This document shows, piece by piece, positions 35,080-43,368 of a stretch of 64,000 nt of DNA (positions are counted from its first letter, which is position 1; the number at the start of each line of letters is the position of its first letter). The notes under the pieces were generated by a model that saw only the letters and a list, made by a program, of their open reading frames with translations, searched no databases and was not told the origin of the DNA. The stretch is taken from NCBI GenBank assembly GCA_025361735.1, contig JANYKD010000055.1, positions 1 to 64,000 of the forward strand. The letters run 5' to 3'. Source of the stretch: Phycisphaerales bacterium. GTDB lineage: Bacteria; Planctomycetota; Phycisphaerae; Tepidisphaerales; Tepidisphaeraceae. A program made the translations under genes and the position numbers.

Positions 35080-35957
35080 AGTCTCTAGGCTATTACCCCG
35101 GTTGCAGTCTCAGCGGAACGGCGGCGGAATACGACAAGTCGCTGCGGGCCGCGGCTGTCACGATGGGCATCGAGCTCCAGGAAGTCCCCGAGTGGATCTG
35201 CTGCGGGGCCAGTTCGGCCCATGCCGTGGACCACGAGGCGGCGTTGTGTATGGCGGCCGACACGCTCGCCAAGGCCAAACGCGGCGGAATTGACCGCGTG
35301 CTGGCGCCTTGTGCGATGTGTTACCAGCGGCTGGCTTCGGTATCGCACGAGATGAAACAGCAGCCGGGCCTGGCAAAACGTCTGGCAGAGGCATTGGGTG
35401 AATCGGCCGAACTGGGTATGGACCAGGTTCGGCCGATGAGCATTCTGGACCTGATGGCCGAGACCTCGGACGACGAGATCAAGGGCTGGGTGAAGAAGCC
35501 GCTGACGGGCTTGAAGGTGGCGTGCTACTACGGCTGCCTGCTGGTCCGTCCGGCCAAGATCACGGGGGCGACCGAGGTGGAATCGCCGCAGAGCATGGAA
35601 CGCGTGCTGCGGTTGATCGGGGCCGAGCCGGTGCGATGGTCGATGGCAATGGAATGCTGCGGGGCGTCGTTCGGAGTGGCACGGACCCGGGTCGTGATCC
35701 GGCAAGGCGGCCGCGTGTTCAACGCGGCCAAGTCGGCCGGGGCGGATCTATTCTGCCTGGCGTGCCCCATGTGCCATGCCAACCTGGATATGCGGCAGAG
35801 CACCTACGGCGACGGCACGGCGATACCGGTGTTGTACCTGACCCAGCTCCTGGGGCTGGCATTCGGGTTGCCCGAGACAGCACTGGGCCTGGAAGGGCAT
35901 TTCGTTCCGACCAAGGCGGCGCTGGCGAAGATCAAGCAGGCCGCCGCGGCGGTCTGA
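35076..35957 (+). CDS. hdrB: Heterodisulfide reductase subunit B-like protein
   Basis: The 293-residue protein has two CCG (cysteine-rich) domains: YYPGCSLSGTA, WICCGASSAHA, APCAMCYQR in the first and CYYGCLLVRP, MECCGASFGV, CPMCHANLD in the second. In methanogens this pair binds two non-cubane [4Fe-4S] clusters that cleave the CoM-S-S-CoB disulfide. In a bacterium the disulfide partner is unknown; DsrC-like proteins are candidates from other species. GTG start. Confidence 0.9.
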   Translation: MKSLGYYPGCSLSGTAAEYDKSLRAAAVTMGIELQEVPEWICCGASSAHAVDHEAALCMAADTLAKAKRGGIDRVLAPCAMCYQRLASVSHEMKQQPGLAKRLAEALGESAELGMDQVRPMSILDLMAETSDDEIKGWVKKPLTGLKVACYYGCLLVRPAKITGATEVESPQSMERVLRLIGAEPVRWSMAMECCGASFGVARTRVVIRQGGRVFNAAKSAGADLFCLACPMCHANLDMRQSTYGDGTAIPVLYLTQLLGLAFGLPETALGLEGHFVPTKAALAKIKQAAAAV

Positions 35958-35971
35958 GCAATATAGAAGGG

Positions 35972-37981
35972 ATGCGTACTCCCGTGTCGAGAATTGGCGT
36001 ATTCATTTGTCATTGCGGCGAAAACATCGGAAAGACGGTCGACTGTCCGCGCGTTTCCGAGGCGGCCAGGCTGATGCCGGGCGTCGCGTATGCGGTGGAC
36101 TACCGCTACACGTGCTCGGAGCCGGGGCAGGCGCAGATTCGCGAGGCGATCACCAAGCACAATCTGACGGGCGTGGTGGTGGGCGCCTGCTCGCCGCGCA
36201 TGCACGAGAAGACCTTCCGCAAGACGGTGGCGGCGGCCGGGCTCAACCCGTACCTCTGCGAGATCGCCAACCTGCGCGAGCAGTGCTCGTGGGTTCACAC
36301 TGACCGTGAGAAGGCGACCGAGAAGGCAATCCAGATCGTGCATTCGATGGTCGAGCGCGTGTCGCGCAACGTGCCGCTCAGCGCCATCAAGGTTCCACTG
36401 ACCCGCCGGGCCGTGGTCATCGGCGGCGGCATCGCGGGCATCCAGGCCGCGCTGGACATCGCCGAGGGCGGCGTGCAAGTGGTCCTCGTCGAGCGTTCGC
36501 CGTCGCTGGGCGGGCACATGTCGCAGTTGTCCGAGACGTTCCCGACGCTCGATTGCTCGCAGTGCATCCTGACGCCGCGAATGGTGGAAGCGGCGACGCA
36601 TCCGAATATCCGCCTGGAAACGTATAGCGAAGTGGAATCGGTCAGCGGCTACGTCGGCAATTTTGAGGTGAAGATCCGCCGCAAGGCTCGCAGTATCGAC
36701 TGGAGCAAATGCACCGGTTGTGGGACCTGCTGGCAGAAGTGCCCGCAGAAGAAGCTGGCGAGCGAGTTTGACGAGGGGCTGGCCAGGCGAACGGCGATCG
36801 GCATTCCGTTCCCGCAGGCCGTGCCGAACAAGCCGGTGATCGACCGGGCCAACTGTACGAAATTCAAAACGGGCAAGTGCGGCGTGTGCGCCAAGCTCTG
36901 TCCGACGGGCGCGATTATTTACGATCAGGAAGATGAGATCATCACGGAGAAGGCCGGCGCGGTCGTCGTGGCGACGGGATTCCAGGTGCTCGGGAAGGAA
37001 CACCTGCCCGCGTATGCCGTTGGCGATGATCCGGATGTGGTGACCGGCCTGCAATTCGAGCGGCTGGCATCGGCGTCCGGTCCGACCGCCGGTGAGATTC
37101 TCCGGCCGTCCGATGGCAAGGCACCGGGGACGATCGTCTTCGTACAGTGTGCCGGTTCGCGCGACGCGGCCAAAGGCCGGGCGTATTGCAGCAAGATCTG
37201 CTGCATGTACACCGCCAAGCACGCGATGCTCTACCGGCACAAGGTGCATGGCGGCCGGGCGTTTGTGCTGTGCATGGACGTCCGCACCCCGGGCAAGGGC
37301 TACGACGAGTTCTATCGTCGGGCGACCGAAGTCGACGGCGTGCAGTACATCCGCTCGCGGGTGGCTCGTATCTATCGCGACAACGGACAACTGGTCGTGC
37401 AGGTGGCCGACACGCTGAATGGCGGCGAGCGGATTGATATTCGCGCGGACATGGTCGTGCTGGGAACGGCCGCCATTCCGCAGCCGGATGTGCGGGCGAT
37501 GGCGCAGAAGCTGGGCATCGGCTATGACGCCGACGGTTGGCTGAGCGAGGCTCACCCCAAACTGCGGCCGGTGGAGACGAACACCGCCGGCGTGTACCTG
37601 GCCGGTGCCTGCCAGGGACCGAAGGACATTCCCGAATCCGTTGCCCAGGCGTCGGCCGTTGCGGCCAAGGTGCTGGGCCTGTTCGCGGCGACCGAACTGA
37701 GTCGCGATCCCGTGGTGGCAAAGGTCAATCGCTGTGCCCCGCCGCTGTTCTCGACATGCATCGGCTGTTTCACGTGCGCCGCGGCCTGTCCGTACAAGGC
37801 AATCGAGCGCGATGAAATCCGCGATCGCAAGGGCAACGTGATCAAGACGGTTGCAAAAGTGAATTCCGGATTGTGCCAGGGATGCGGAACATGTGTGTCG
37901 CTGTGCCGGAGCAAGTCGATTGATCTGGACGGTTTCACGGATGAGCAGATGCTGGCGGCACTGGCGGTGTTGGCGGAATAG
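35972..37981 (+). CDS. hdrA: Heterodisulfide reductase subunit A-like flavoprotein
   Basis: The 669-residue HdrA has an N-terminal region with GVFICHCGENIG, a FAD-binding domain (AVVIGGGIAGIQAALDIAEG, about 145), and internal and C-terminal 4Fe-4S motifs (CTGCGTCWQKCP, CGVCAKLCPTG, CIGCFTCAAACPYKA, CQGCGTCVSLC). HdrA FAD is the flavin at which bifurcation occurs. ATG 35972 has AGAAGG directly upstream; the frame extends far upstream inside hdrB and that part is not coding. It is preceded by hdrB by 14 bases. Confidence 0.92.
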   Translation: MRTPVSRIGVFICHCGENIGKTVDCPRVSEAARLMPGVAYAVDYRYTCSEPGQAQIREAITKHNLTGVVVGACSPRMHEKTFRKTVAAAGLNPYLCEIANLREQCSWVHTDREKATEKAIQIVHSMVERVSRNVPLSAIKVPLTRRAVVIGGGIAGIQAALDIAEGGVQVVLVERSPSLGGHMSQLSETFPTLDCSQCILTPRMVEAATHPNIRLETYSEVESVSGYVGNFEVKIRRKARSIDWSKCTGCGTCWQKCPQKKLASEFDEGLARRTAIGIPFPQAVPNKPVIDRANCTKFKTGKCGVCAKLCPTGAIIYDQEDEIITEKAGAVVVATGFQVLGKEHLPAYAVGDDPDVVTGLQFERLASASGPTAGEILRPSDGKAPGTIVFVQCAGSRDAAKGRAYCSKICCMYTAKHAMLYRHKVHGGRAFVLCMDVRTPGKGYDEFYRRATEVDGVQYIRSRVARIYRDNGQLVVQVADTLNGGERIDIRADMVVLGTAAIPQPDVRAMAQKLGIGYDADGWLSEAHPKLRPVETNTAGVYLAGACQGPKDIPESVAQASAVAAKVLGLFAATELSRDPVVAKVNRCAPPLFSTCIGCFTCAAACPYKAIERDEIRDRKGNVIKTVAKVNSGLCQGCGTCVSLCRSKSIDLDGFTDEQMLAALAVLAE

Positions 37982-38153
37982 GCCATGTTTTTTGTGGCAC
38001 GGGCTTCCAGCCCGTGTGCCGCGACAATCCGCGGCATCAGCCATTCGGTTCGCTTGGCGCATCGCCATGAATGTGTCGGAGTACCGACACAATGGGCTGG
38101 AAGCCCATTCCACGATAAACAGTCGCACCCAAGCGATCCAAACGAGGATGAAG
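37982..38153. repeat. Palindromic repeats between hdrA and flxD
   Basis: GGCACGGGCTTCCAGCCCGTGTGCC (split: GGCACGGGCTTCCAGCCCGT near 37999) forms a hairpin. At 38069-38115 GAATGTGTCGGAGTACCGAC is followed by the ATGGGCTGGAAGCCCAT hairpin; the same 20-base word plus a similar hairpin occurs at 21573-21625. The block sits within the operon and might affect transcript processing. Confidence 0.75.
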
Positions 38154-39524
38154 ATGACCGAAACTATAAAATCTGACCCTGCCACCACCTCGAACACCTC
38201 CGTGTTCGAGCCGAAGATCGTGGCGTTTGTCTGCAAGTGGTGTACGTATGCCGGCGCAGATCTGGCGGGCACGAGCCGCCAGGTGTATCCGTCAAACGTG
38301 CGGGCGCTGATGCTGCCCTGCACGGGGCGGATCGATGTGACGTTCGTGCTGCGGGCGTTTCTCCAGGGCGCCGATGGCGTGATCGTCAGCGGCTGCCATC
38401 CGGGCGACTGTCACTACACGGCCGGTAATTTCCGGGCACGGCGGCGGTGGATTCTCTTCCGCGATCTGCTGGATACACTTGGCGTGGACCTGCGCCGGGT
38501 CGAGATGGCGTGGATCTCCGCGGCGGAGGGCACCAAGTGGGTCAAGACAATCACGACGTTTACCGACCAGATCCGCGAGCTCGGGCCGTATGAGCCTATG
38601 CACAAGGTAGCCGAGGACCGCTCGCCGGACACGATTCTGCCGGTAGATCTGGCGTTGTCGTACTATTCCGGCGGCGAGAACCCGATCAGCGCCGTTGATC
38701 CGAAACTGCAGGAGGCGGTCGGCGAGGCGATGGCGGCGGGCAAGGTCAAGGTCGTCGTCGGCTGGGTGCGGAACACGACGCTGTCCAGGCCACGTCCAGT
38801 CTGGGTCGCCAGTGCCGAAGCGGCGAAGTTCCTGACTCAGCCCGGGGACAGTGGCAATCTGGCGCGGATGATCAAGAACCCGCAACTTCGCCCCGTGGGT
38901 CCGATCGGCATTGTCGCGCGCACGACGGAGATGATGGCGCTCAATGTGCTGATCCAGGAAGCACAGCTTGATCCGGCGAACGTAGTGATTTTTGCGGTCA
39001 TGCCTGACGGCAAGTTCCTGGGCACGATGGATATGGCCCAGGTGGCGGCGCTGATCGGTGAACAGGTCAAGAACGTGCCGGCCGACCAGCCGGCGGGATT
39101 CTCTCCTGAGACGCACAAGTTGCTGGACGAACTGATGGCCAAGACGCCGGCGGAGCGCTGGCAATTCTGGGCCGAGCAGTCGGCCAAGTGCATCCGCTGC
39201 TATGCGTGTCGTGGTTCATGCCCGATGTGCAACTGCGAACAGTGCTTTGCCGAGAAGAACCAGCCGCAGTGGTTTCCGACGGCGGCCGACGGACCCGGCA
39301 ATTTCGCGTGGCAGGCGTTCCGGGCGTTCCATCTGGCCGGGCGGTGCGTTGGTTGTGGCGCGTGCCAGGACGCATGTCCGGCGGGAATCCCGCTGAACGT
39401 ACTGGGCGCGGCCATGGCGCGATCCTCGCTGAAACACTTCGGCCACCGGGCCGGGGTGGATCCCAAGGCGGTGCCGCTGCAGTCGGACTTCCGGCCGGAT
39501 GACAAGGAATCGTTCATACTCTAG
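38154..39524 (+). CDS. FlxD-FlxC fusion: MvhD-type relay joined to a ferredoxin domain
   Basis: The 456-residue protein joins two parts. Residues about 20-160 are MvhD/FlxD-like, with VCKWCTYAGADLAG, LPCTGRIDVTF and SGCHPGDCHYT, a [2Fe-2S] relay to HdrA. From about 320 a dicluster ferredoxin region follows (CIRCYACRGSCPMC, CVGCGACQDACPAG), as in FlxC. In Desulfovibrio these are separate subunits. ATG 38154 is spaced six bases from GAGG; another ATG lies two codons upstream. The order HdrC-B-A-FlxD/C-FlxB/A points to one bifurcating complex. Confidence 0.8.
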   Translation: MTETIKSDPATTSNTSVFEPKIVAFVCKWCTYAGADLAGTSRQVYPSNVRALMLPCTGRIDVTFVLRAFLQGADGVIVSGCHPGDCHYTAGNFRARRRWILFRDLLDTLGVDLRRVEMAWISAAEGTKWVKTITTFTDQIRELGPYEPMHKVAEDRSPDTILPVDLALSYYSGGENPISAVDPKLQEAVGEAMAAGKVKVVVGWVRNTTLSRPRPVWVASAEAAKFLTQPGDSGNLARMIKNPQLRPVGPIGIVARTTEMMALNVLIQEAQLDPANVVIFAVMPDGKFLGTMDMAQVAALIGEQVKNVPADQPAGFSPETHKLLDELMAKTPAERWQFWAEQSAKCIRCYACRGSCPMCNCEQCFAEKNQPQWFPTAADGPGNFAWQAFRAFHLAGRCVGCGACQDACPAGIPLNVLGAAMARSSLKHFGHRAGVDPKAVPLQSDFRPDDKESFIL

Positions 39525-39528
39525 TGGC

Positions 39529-39585
39529 GTAGTGCAGGCTTGAGCCTGCATGCGCAAGTGAGAAGCAGGCGCGAGCCTGCACTAC
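39529..39585. repeat. Hairpin repeat between flxDC and flxBA
   Basis: TAGTGCAGGCTTGAGCCTGC and GCAGGCGCGAGCCTGCACTA are inverted copies that also contain their own small palindromes. They lie in a 64-base gap within the operon and would fold into a strong mRNA hairpin just before the flxBA start. Confidence 0.8.
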
Positions 39586-39588
39586 AAG

Positions 39589-41694
39589 ATGAGCAATGCA
39601 ATGGTAAGCATATCTGAAACTGTGACGACGGTGGAGCGGGTGGTCATATCGCGCCAAGTCGTGGAACAATGGCCGGGTGCGTTGATGGCGGCCGGACATC
39701 ATGTGGTGGCGCCGGTCACGGTCGACGGGAGCGTCGAGTACCGCGGGCTGAGCAAGGAGAAGCCGGCCGCGACGGGCTTTGGCACGGGCCTGCCGCGCAT
39801 GAGTCCCAAGGGCGCGTGGTTTCCCCGGACCGAAACAGTGCTGCGCGTCCATCGCAAAGATGGGCAGCAGTGGACCATCAATGATCCCAAAAATGAATTC
39901 CCCTCGGTGGTGATCTTCGGCGCCCGGCCGTGCGATGCTGCCGCACCGGAAATCCTCGCCCCGCTCTTCGGCTGGGATTTCCATGATGCCTTCTTTGAGG
40001 AGCGGCTGAAGAAGATCGCCTTCGTGGTGCTGGCGTGCAAGTCCGCGGTCGATGCGGCCTGCTTCTGCACGTCGGTCGGCATCGATCCGGCCGGTAAAGG
40101 CGCCGGCGATGTCGTGCTGAGCGAACTGGAATATGGCAGCTATCTGGCCGAGGCACGCACAGAAGTCGGCAGGCAACTGCTGGCGGCGATTCCCGATGCC
40201 CAGCGCAAAACCGTGGGCGAAGCACCCGCGGGACTTGAGGCACAGCGGGAGAAGACGCGACAGAGTATCGCCAAGAAATTCGATCCCGCGCTGGTACGGA
40301 CGGCGCTCACCAAGCGCTTCACCGACCCCATGTGGCAACAGGCGGCCCAGTCGTGTCTGGCCTGCGGCACCTGTGCGTTCGTCTGTCCGACGTGCCATTG
40401 CTTTGACCTGCAGGATGAGATGACCGGCAAGAACGGCATCCGCCAGAAGAACTGGGACGCCTGTGCGTTCCCGCTGTTCACGATGCACACGTCCGGCCAC
40501 AACCCGCGGCCCGACCAGCCCAGCCGCTGGCGCCAGCGGCTGAGCCACAAGTTCCGTTACTATCCCGAGAAATTCGGCCATGTCCTCTGCACCGGCTGCG
40601 GCCGCTGCATCCGCCTCTGCCCGGCCGGCATGGACCTGCTGGCGGATTTGCAGGAGCTGTCCAAAATACCTCCCTCGCCCGGTACGCCGGGAGAGGGCCG
40701 GGGTGAGGGTGCAACCACCCTGTTTACGCCGGTTGATGGCCTCGGTCCCGTCGCCGGCATTCTTGCGAAGACGGCCGAAGCATCGTCGAATATCTATCGC
40801 CCGTATCTGATGCGGGTGGCCATGATCCGCGACGAAACGCCCGATGTGCGCACGCTGCGTCTGGAATTCGCCGACCCCAAGGAAGCCGAAACGTTTGACT
40901 TCCGCGTGGGCCAGTTCGGGCTCTACAACGCCATGGGCGAAGGCGAAAGCACGTTCTGCATCGCCAGCAGTTCGACCCGCAAGGGATACATCGAATGCAC
41001 CTTCCGCCAGGCCGGCCGGGTGACACGGGCCCTGCGCCGCCTGGGCGTGGGCGACAGTGTCGGCTTCCGCGGCCCCTACGGCAACAGTTTCCCCGTGGAA
41101 AGCTGGAAGGGCAAAGACCTGCTGTTCGTGGCCGGCGGCATCGCGCTGCCGCCGATGCGCAGCGTCATCCAGTATTGCCTGGACAACCGCCAGGACTATG
41201 GCGACATCACCATCGTCTACGGCGCCCGCACCTGGGCAGACCATGTGTACAAGGATGAACTGGCCGAGTGGGAAGCCCGGCCGGATGTGAAACTCTGGCT
41301 GTGCATCGACTGGAAAGCCGGCGCCGGCGGGCTGGTCGAAGAATCCGCGATGGAGGGCTGGCGGCCGCTGAACATGAAGAATCCCGGCGCGAGCACGCTC
41401 GATCCGAGCCACCGCCGCTATACGGGATTCGTGCCGCAGCTTGTCGAGGCGGCCAATCCGTCCCCGAATAATCGCATTGCCATCCTCTGCGGCCCGCCCA
41501 TCATGATCAAGTTCACGCTGGCGAGCCTCAAGAAGCTCGGCTACGAGAGCGAGAACGTGTTCACGACGCTCGAAAACCGCATGAAGTGCGGCCTGGGCAA
41601 GTGCGGCCGCTGTAACGTGGGCCCGATCTACGTCTGCAAAGAAGGCCCGGTGTTCACCGCCAAACAAATGGAGATGCTGCCGCCGGAGTTGTAG
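39589..41694 (+). CDS. FlxB-FlxA fusion: iron-sulfur subunit joined to NAD(P)H-flavin reductase
   Basis: The 701-residue protein carries an N-terminal HydB/FlxB-like iron-sulfur domain (about 1-355, with CLACGTCAFVCPTCHC and CTGCGRCIRLCPAG) and a C-terminal FlxA/HydG-like ferredoxin-reductase module (about 400-701, with VGQFGLYNAMGEG, GPYGNSFP, VAGGIALPPMR, CGPPIMIKFT and the terminal Cys motif CGLGKCGRCNVG). FlxA takes electrons from NADH. Residues about 361-374 (PPSPGTPGEGRGEG), between the halves, are encoded by a dispersed 40-base repeat. The start at 39589 is the first ATG; a second, MVSISET, lies four codons on. Confidence 0.83.
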   Translation: MSNAMVSISETVTTVERVVISRQVVEQWPGALMAAGHHVVAPVTVDGSVEYRGLSKEKPAATGFGTGLPRMSPKGAWFPRTETVLRVHRKDGQQWTINDPKNEFPSVVIFGARPCDAAAPEILAPLFGWDFHDAFFEERLKKIAFVVLACKSAVDAACFCTSVGIDPAGKGAGDVVLSELEYGSYLAEARTEVGRQLLAAIPDAQRKTVGEAPAGLEAQREKTRQSIAKKFDPALVRTALTKRFTDPMWQQAAQSCLACGTCAFVCPTCHCFDLQDEMTGKNGIRQKNWDACAFPLFTMHTSGHNPRPDQPSRWRQRLSHKFRYYPEKFGHVLCTGCGRCIRLCPAGMDLLADLQELSKIPPSPGTPGEGRGEGATTLFTPVDGLGPVAGILAKTAEASSNIYRPYLMRVAMIRDETPDVRTLRLEFADPKEAETFDFRVGQFGLYNAMGEGESTFCIASSSTRKGYIECTFRQAGRVTRALRRLGVGDSVGFRGPYGNSFPVESWKGKDLLFVAGGIALPPMRSVIQYCLDNRQDYGDITIVYGARTWADHVYKDELAEWEARPDVKLWLCIDWKAGAGGLVEESAMEGWRPLNMKNPGASTLDPSHRRYTGFVPQLVEAANPSPNNRIAILCGPPIMIKFTLASLKKLGYESENVFTTLENRMKCGLGKCGRCNVGPIYVCKEGPVFTAKQMEMLPPEL
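40671..40710 (-). repeat. Dispersed 40-base repeat inside the flxBA coding sequence
   Basis: The 40 bases are, on the minus strand, 38/40 identical to the intergenic element at 1878-1917 and share the CCCTCTCCCGG core with family A. Translated on the plus strand it yields a Pro/Gly-rich, disordered sequence located exactly at the FlxB-FlxA junction. Confidence 0.85.
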
Positions 41695-41740
41695 CGTCGA
41701 GCCTTCGCCCGTCCTTAAGCCATTTACATTATGTCTGTAC

Positions 41741-41770
41741 TTGCATAAACATACCGACGTTTGGTAAAAT
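41741..41770 (+). promoter_or_regulatory. Promoter of the abiE operon, possibly leaderless
   Basis: TTGCAT (41741-41746) and TAAAAT (41765-41770) are 18 bases apart. The ATG follows only six bases after the -10 box, so the mRNA would begin at or next to the start codon. An imperfect palindrome TACCGACGTTTGGTA overlaps the -10 and is a candidate AbiEi operator. Confidence 0.5.
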
Positions 41771-41776
41771 AGCCGC

Positions 41777-42379
41777 ATGGTGGACCGGAAACTCAAGAGC
41801 ATTGCTGCGATGGCGCGCCGCCGCGGGCTGCTGCGCCCGCGCGACTTGGCGGCTATGAACATCCCCCGGCAATACATGGTTCTGGCCAGCCGACAAGGGC
41901 TCGTCGAACGCGTGGGACGCGGGCTCTTCCGCGCTCCCGGCACCATGATGACCGAGAACCAATCGTTGGCCGAGGTCTGCAAAAGAGCTCCGGCGGCGGC
42001 GATTTGTCTTCTTTCGTCGCTGCGGTTTCACGATCTGACCTCCCAGAATCCATTTGAGGTTTGGATCGCCATCGGCCAGAAGGCACGCTCACCCCGCATC
42101 GATACGGTCGCTGTCCGCATCGTCCGATTCTCCGGTGCGTCGCTGACGCAAGGCGTGGAAACCCACGATGTTTCAGGAGTCCCCGTCCGCGTGTACGGCA
42201 TTGCCAAGACAGTGGCCGACTGCTTCAAGTTCCGCAACAAGATCGGGATCGATGTGGCCGTTGAAGCCCTGCGGGATTGCCTCCGACAACGAAAAGCGAT
42301 TGTGGATGAGTTGATGCACTACGCGCGCATCTGTCGTGTGGAGCGCGTGATGAGCCCGTATCTGGAGGCGATGCTGTGA
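41777..42379 (+). CDS. abiEi: AbiEi-family antitoxin
   Basis: The 200-residue protein has the N-terminal wHTH (KSIAAMARRRGLLRPRDLAA, then RQGLVERVGRGLFRAPG) of type IV toxin-antitoxin antitoxins and the C-terminal antitoxin domain (VPVRVYGIAKTVADCFKFRN). Known AbiEi proteins repress their operon and neutralise AbiEii. It overlaps the toxin gene by four bases (GTGA), a translational coupling signal. No Shine-Dalgarno is seen. Confidence 0.88.
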   Translation: MVDRKLKSIAAMARRRGLLRPRDLAAMNIPRQYMVLASRQGLVERVGRGLFRAPGTMMTENQSLAEVCKRAPAAAICLLSSLRFHDLTSQNPFEVWIAIGQKARSPRIDTVAVRIVRFSGASLTQGVETHDVSGVPVRVYGIAKTVADCFKFRNKIGIDVAVEALRDCLRQRKAIVDELMHYARICRVERVMSPYLEAML

Positions 42380-43308
42380 GCGCCGAGAATGTCGACCCAA
42401 TCGCCCGGTCAGTTCACGACCGCCTGCTGAAACTCGCCGTCGTCCGCAAGGAAGACTTCAATTCCATCCTGGCGCGCTATGGAAACGAACGGCTGCTCTA
42501 CCGCCTGACCCGCACGAGGCATGGCAAGCGCTTTGTGCTCAAAGGCGCTTCCCTATTTGTCCTCTGGCTCGGCCGAGTTCATCGTCCGACGCGAGATCTG
42601 GATCTGCTCGCTTCGGGTCGGATCGACCCGGCCATCCTAACCTCCATCTTTCGGGACGTCTGCCAAATACCCGTTGAGCCCGATGGATTGAGGTACGACC
42701 CTGCATCGATCACCGTAACGGACATTCGCGCTGGGCAGGAATACCAGGGCCTTCGCGTCAAATTACGCGGCCTGCTGGGAACGGCGCGCCTGAGCATCCA
42801 GGTGGACGTCGGACTGGGCGATGCCATCACGCCCAAGCCGGAAGAGGCCGCCTATCCAACGCTCCTGTCCATGCCGGCCCCGTTGATGAAGGTATATCCG
42901 CGCGAAACCACCATCGCGGAGAAACTGGATACCATGCTCGAACGGGGCCTGAAGAACAGTCGCATGAAGGACTACTACGACATTGCCCTCTTGTCGCAGC
43001 ATTTCGCGTTCGATGGGTCGGTCCTGCAAACTGCCATTAAGGCAACGCTGCAACGACGTGGTCACGCTGCCCCGGCATCTCTCCCGGCTGCGTTGACTGA
43101 TGCGTTCGCGACGGATCGGGCGAAATCCCTCCAATGGAACGCCTTTCTTCGCACCCATCGCTCTTCCGGAGTTTCATCGGATTTGGCTGCTGTTGTCCGC
43201 CAGGCAAGGGAGTTCCTCGCACCGCCGCTCTACGCCATCGCCGGTGCTATTGTGTTCGATCGACAGTGGCATCCTGGTGGGCCGTGGCAGTCTATTGCGC
43301 GGGAATAG
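42376..43308 (+). CDS. abiEii: AbiEii/AbiGii-family nucleotidyltransferase toxin
   Basis: The 310-residue protein shows the family motifs: FVLKGASLFVLWLG (KGAS at 56-59), RPTRDLDLLASG (Asp74 and Asp76), AEKLDTMLERGLKNSRMKDY and YDIALL. AbiEii toxins transfer nucleotides to RNA or related targets and give phage resistance by growth arrest; this is family knowledge. GTG start within the antitoxin stop. Length is usual. All visible motifs look intact. Confidence 0.9.
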   Translation: MSAENVDPIARSVHDRLLKLAVVRKEDFNSILARYGNERLLYRLTRTRHGKRFVLKGASLFVLWLGRVHRPTRDLDLLASGRIDPAILTSIFRDVCQIPVEPDGLRYDPASITVTDIRAGQEYQGLRVKLRGLLGTARLSIQVDVGLGDAITPKPEEAAYPTLLSMPAPLMKVYPRETTIAEKLDTMLERGLKNSRMKDYYDIALLSQHFAFDGSVLQTAIKATLQRRGHAAPASLPAALTDAFATDRAKSLQWNAFLRTHRSSGVSSDLAAVVRQAREFLAPPLYAIAGAIVFDRQWHPGGPWQSIARE

Positions 43309-43368
43309 TCGCCACACCGGAGACATAGCCGGAACGTCACCACAAACAGATGGAGATGCGCCCAGCGT

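Noticed and set aside
35522-35971. Upstream extension of hdrA within hdrB
   Set aside because: The extension has no HdrA-like sequence; ATG 35972 has a ribosome site and gives the normal N-terminus.
35804-38323. An 839-codon minus-strand frame opposite hdrA
   Set aside because: His/Arg-rich shadow; the plus strand has FAD and iron-sulfur motifs.
39514-41982. An 822-codon minus-strand frame opposite flxBA
   Set aside because: Shadow of a high-GC gene; no domain pattern.
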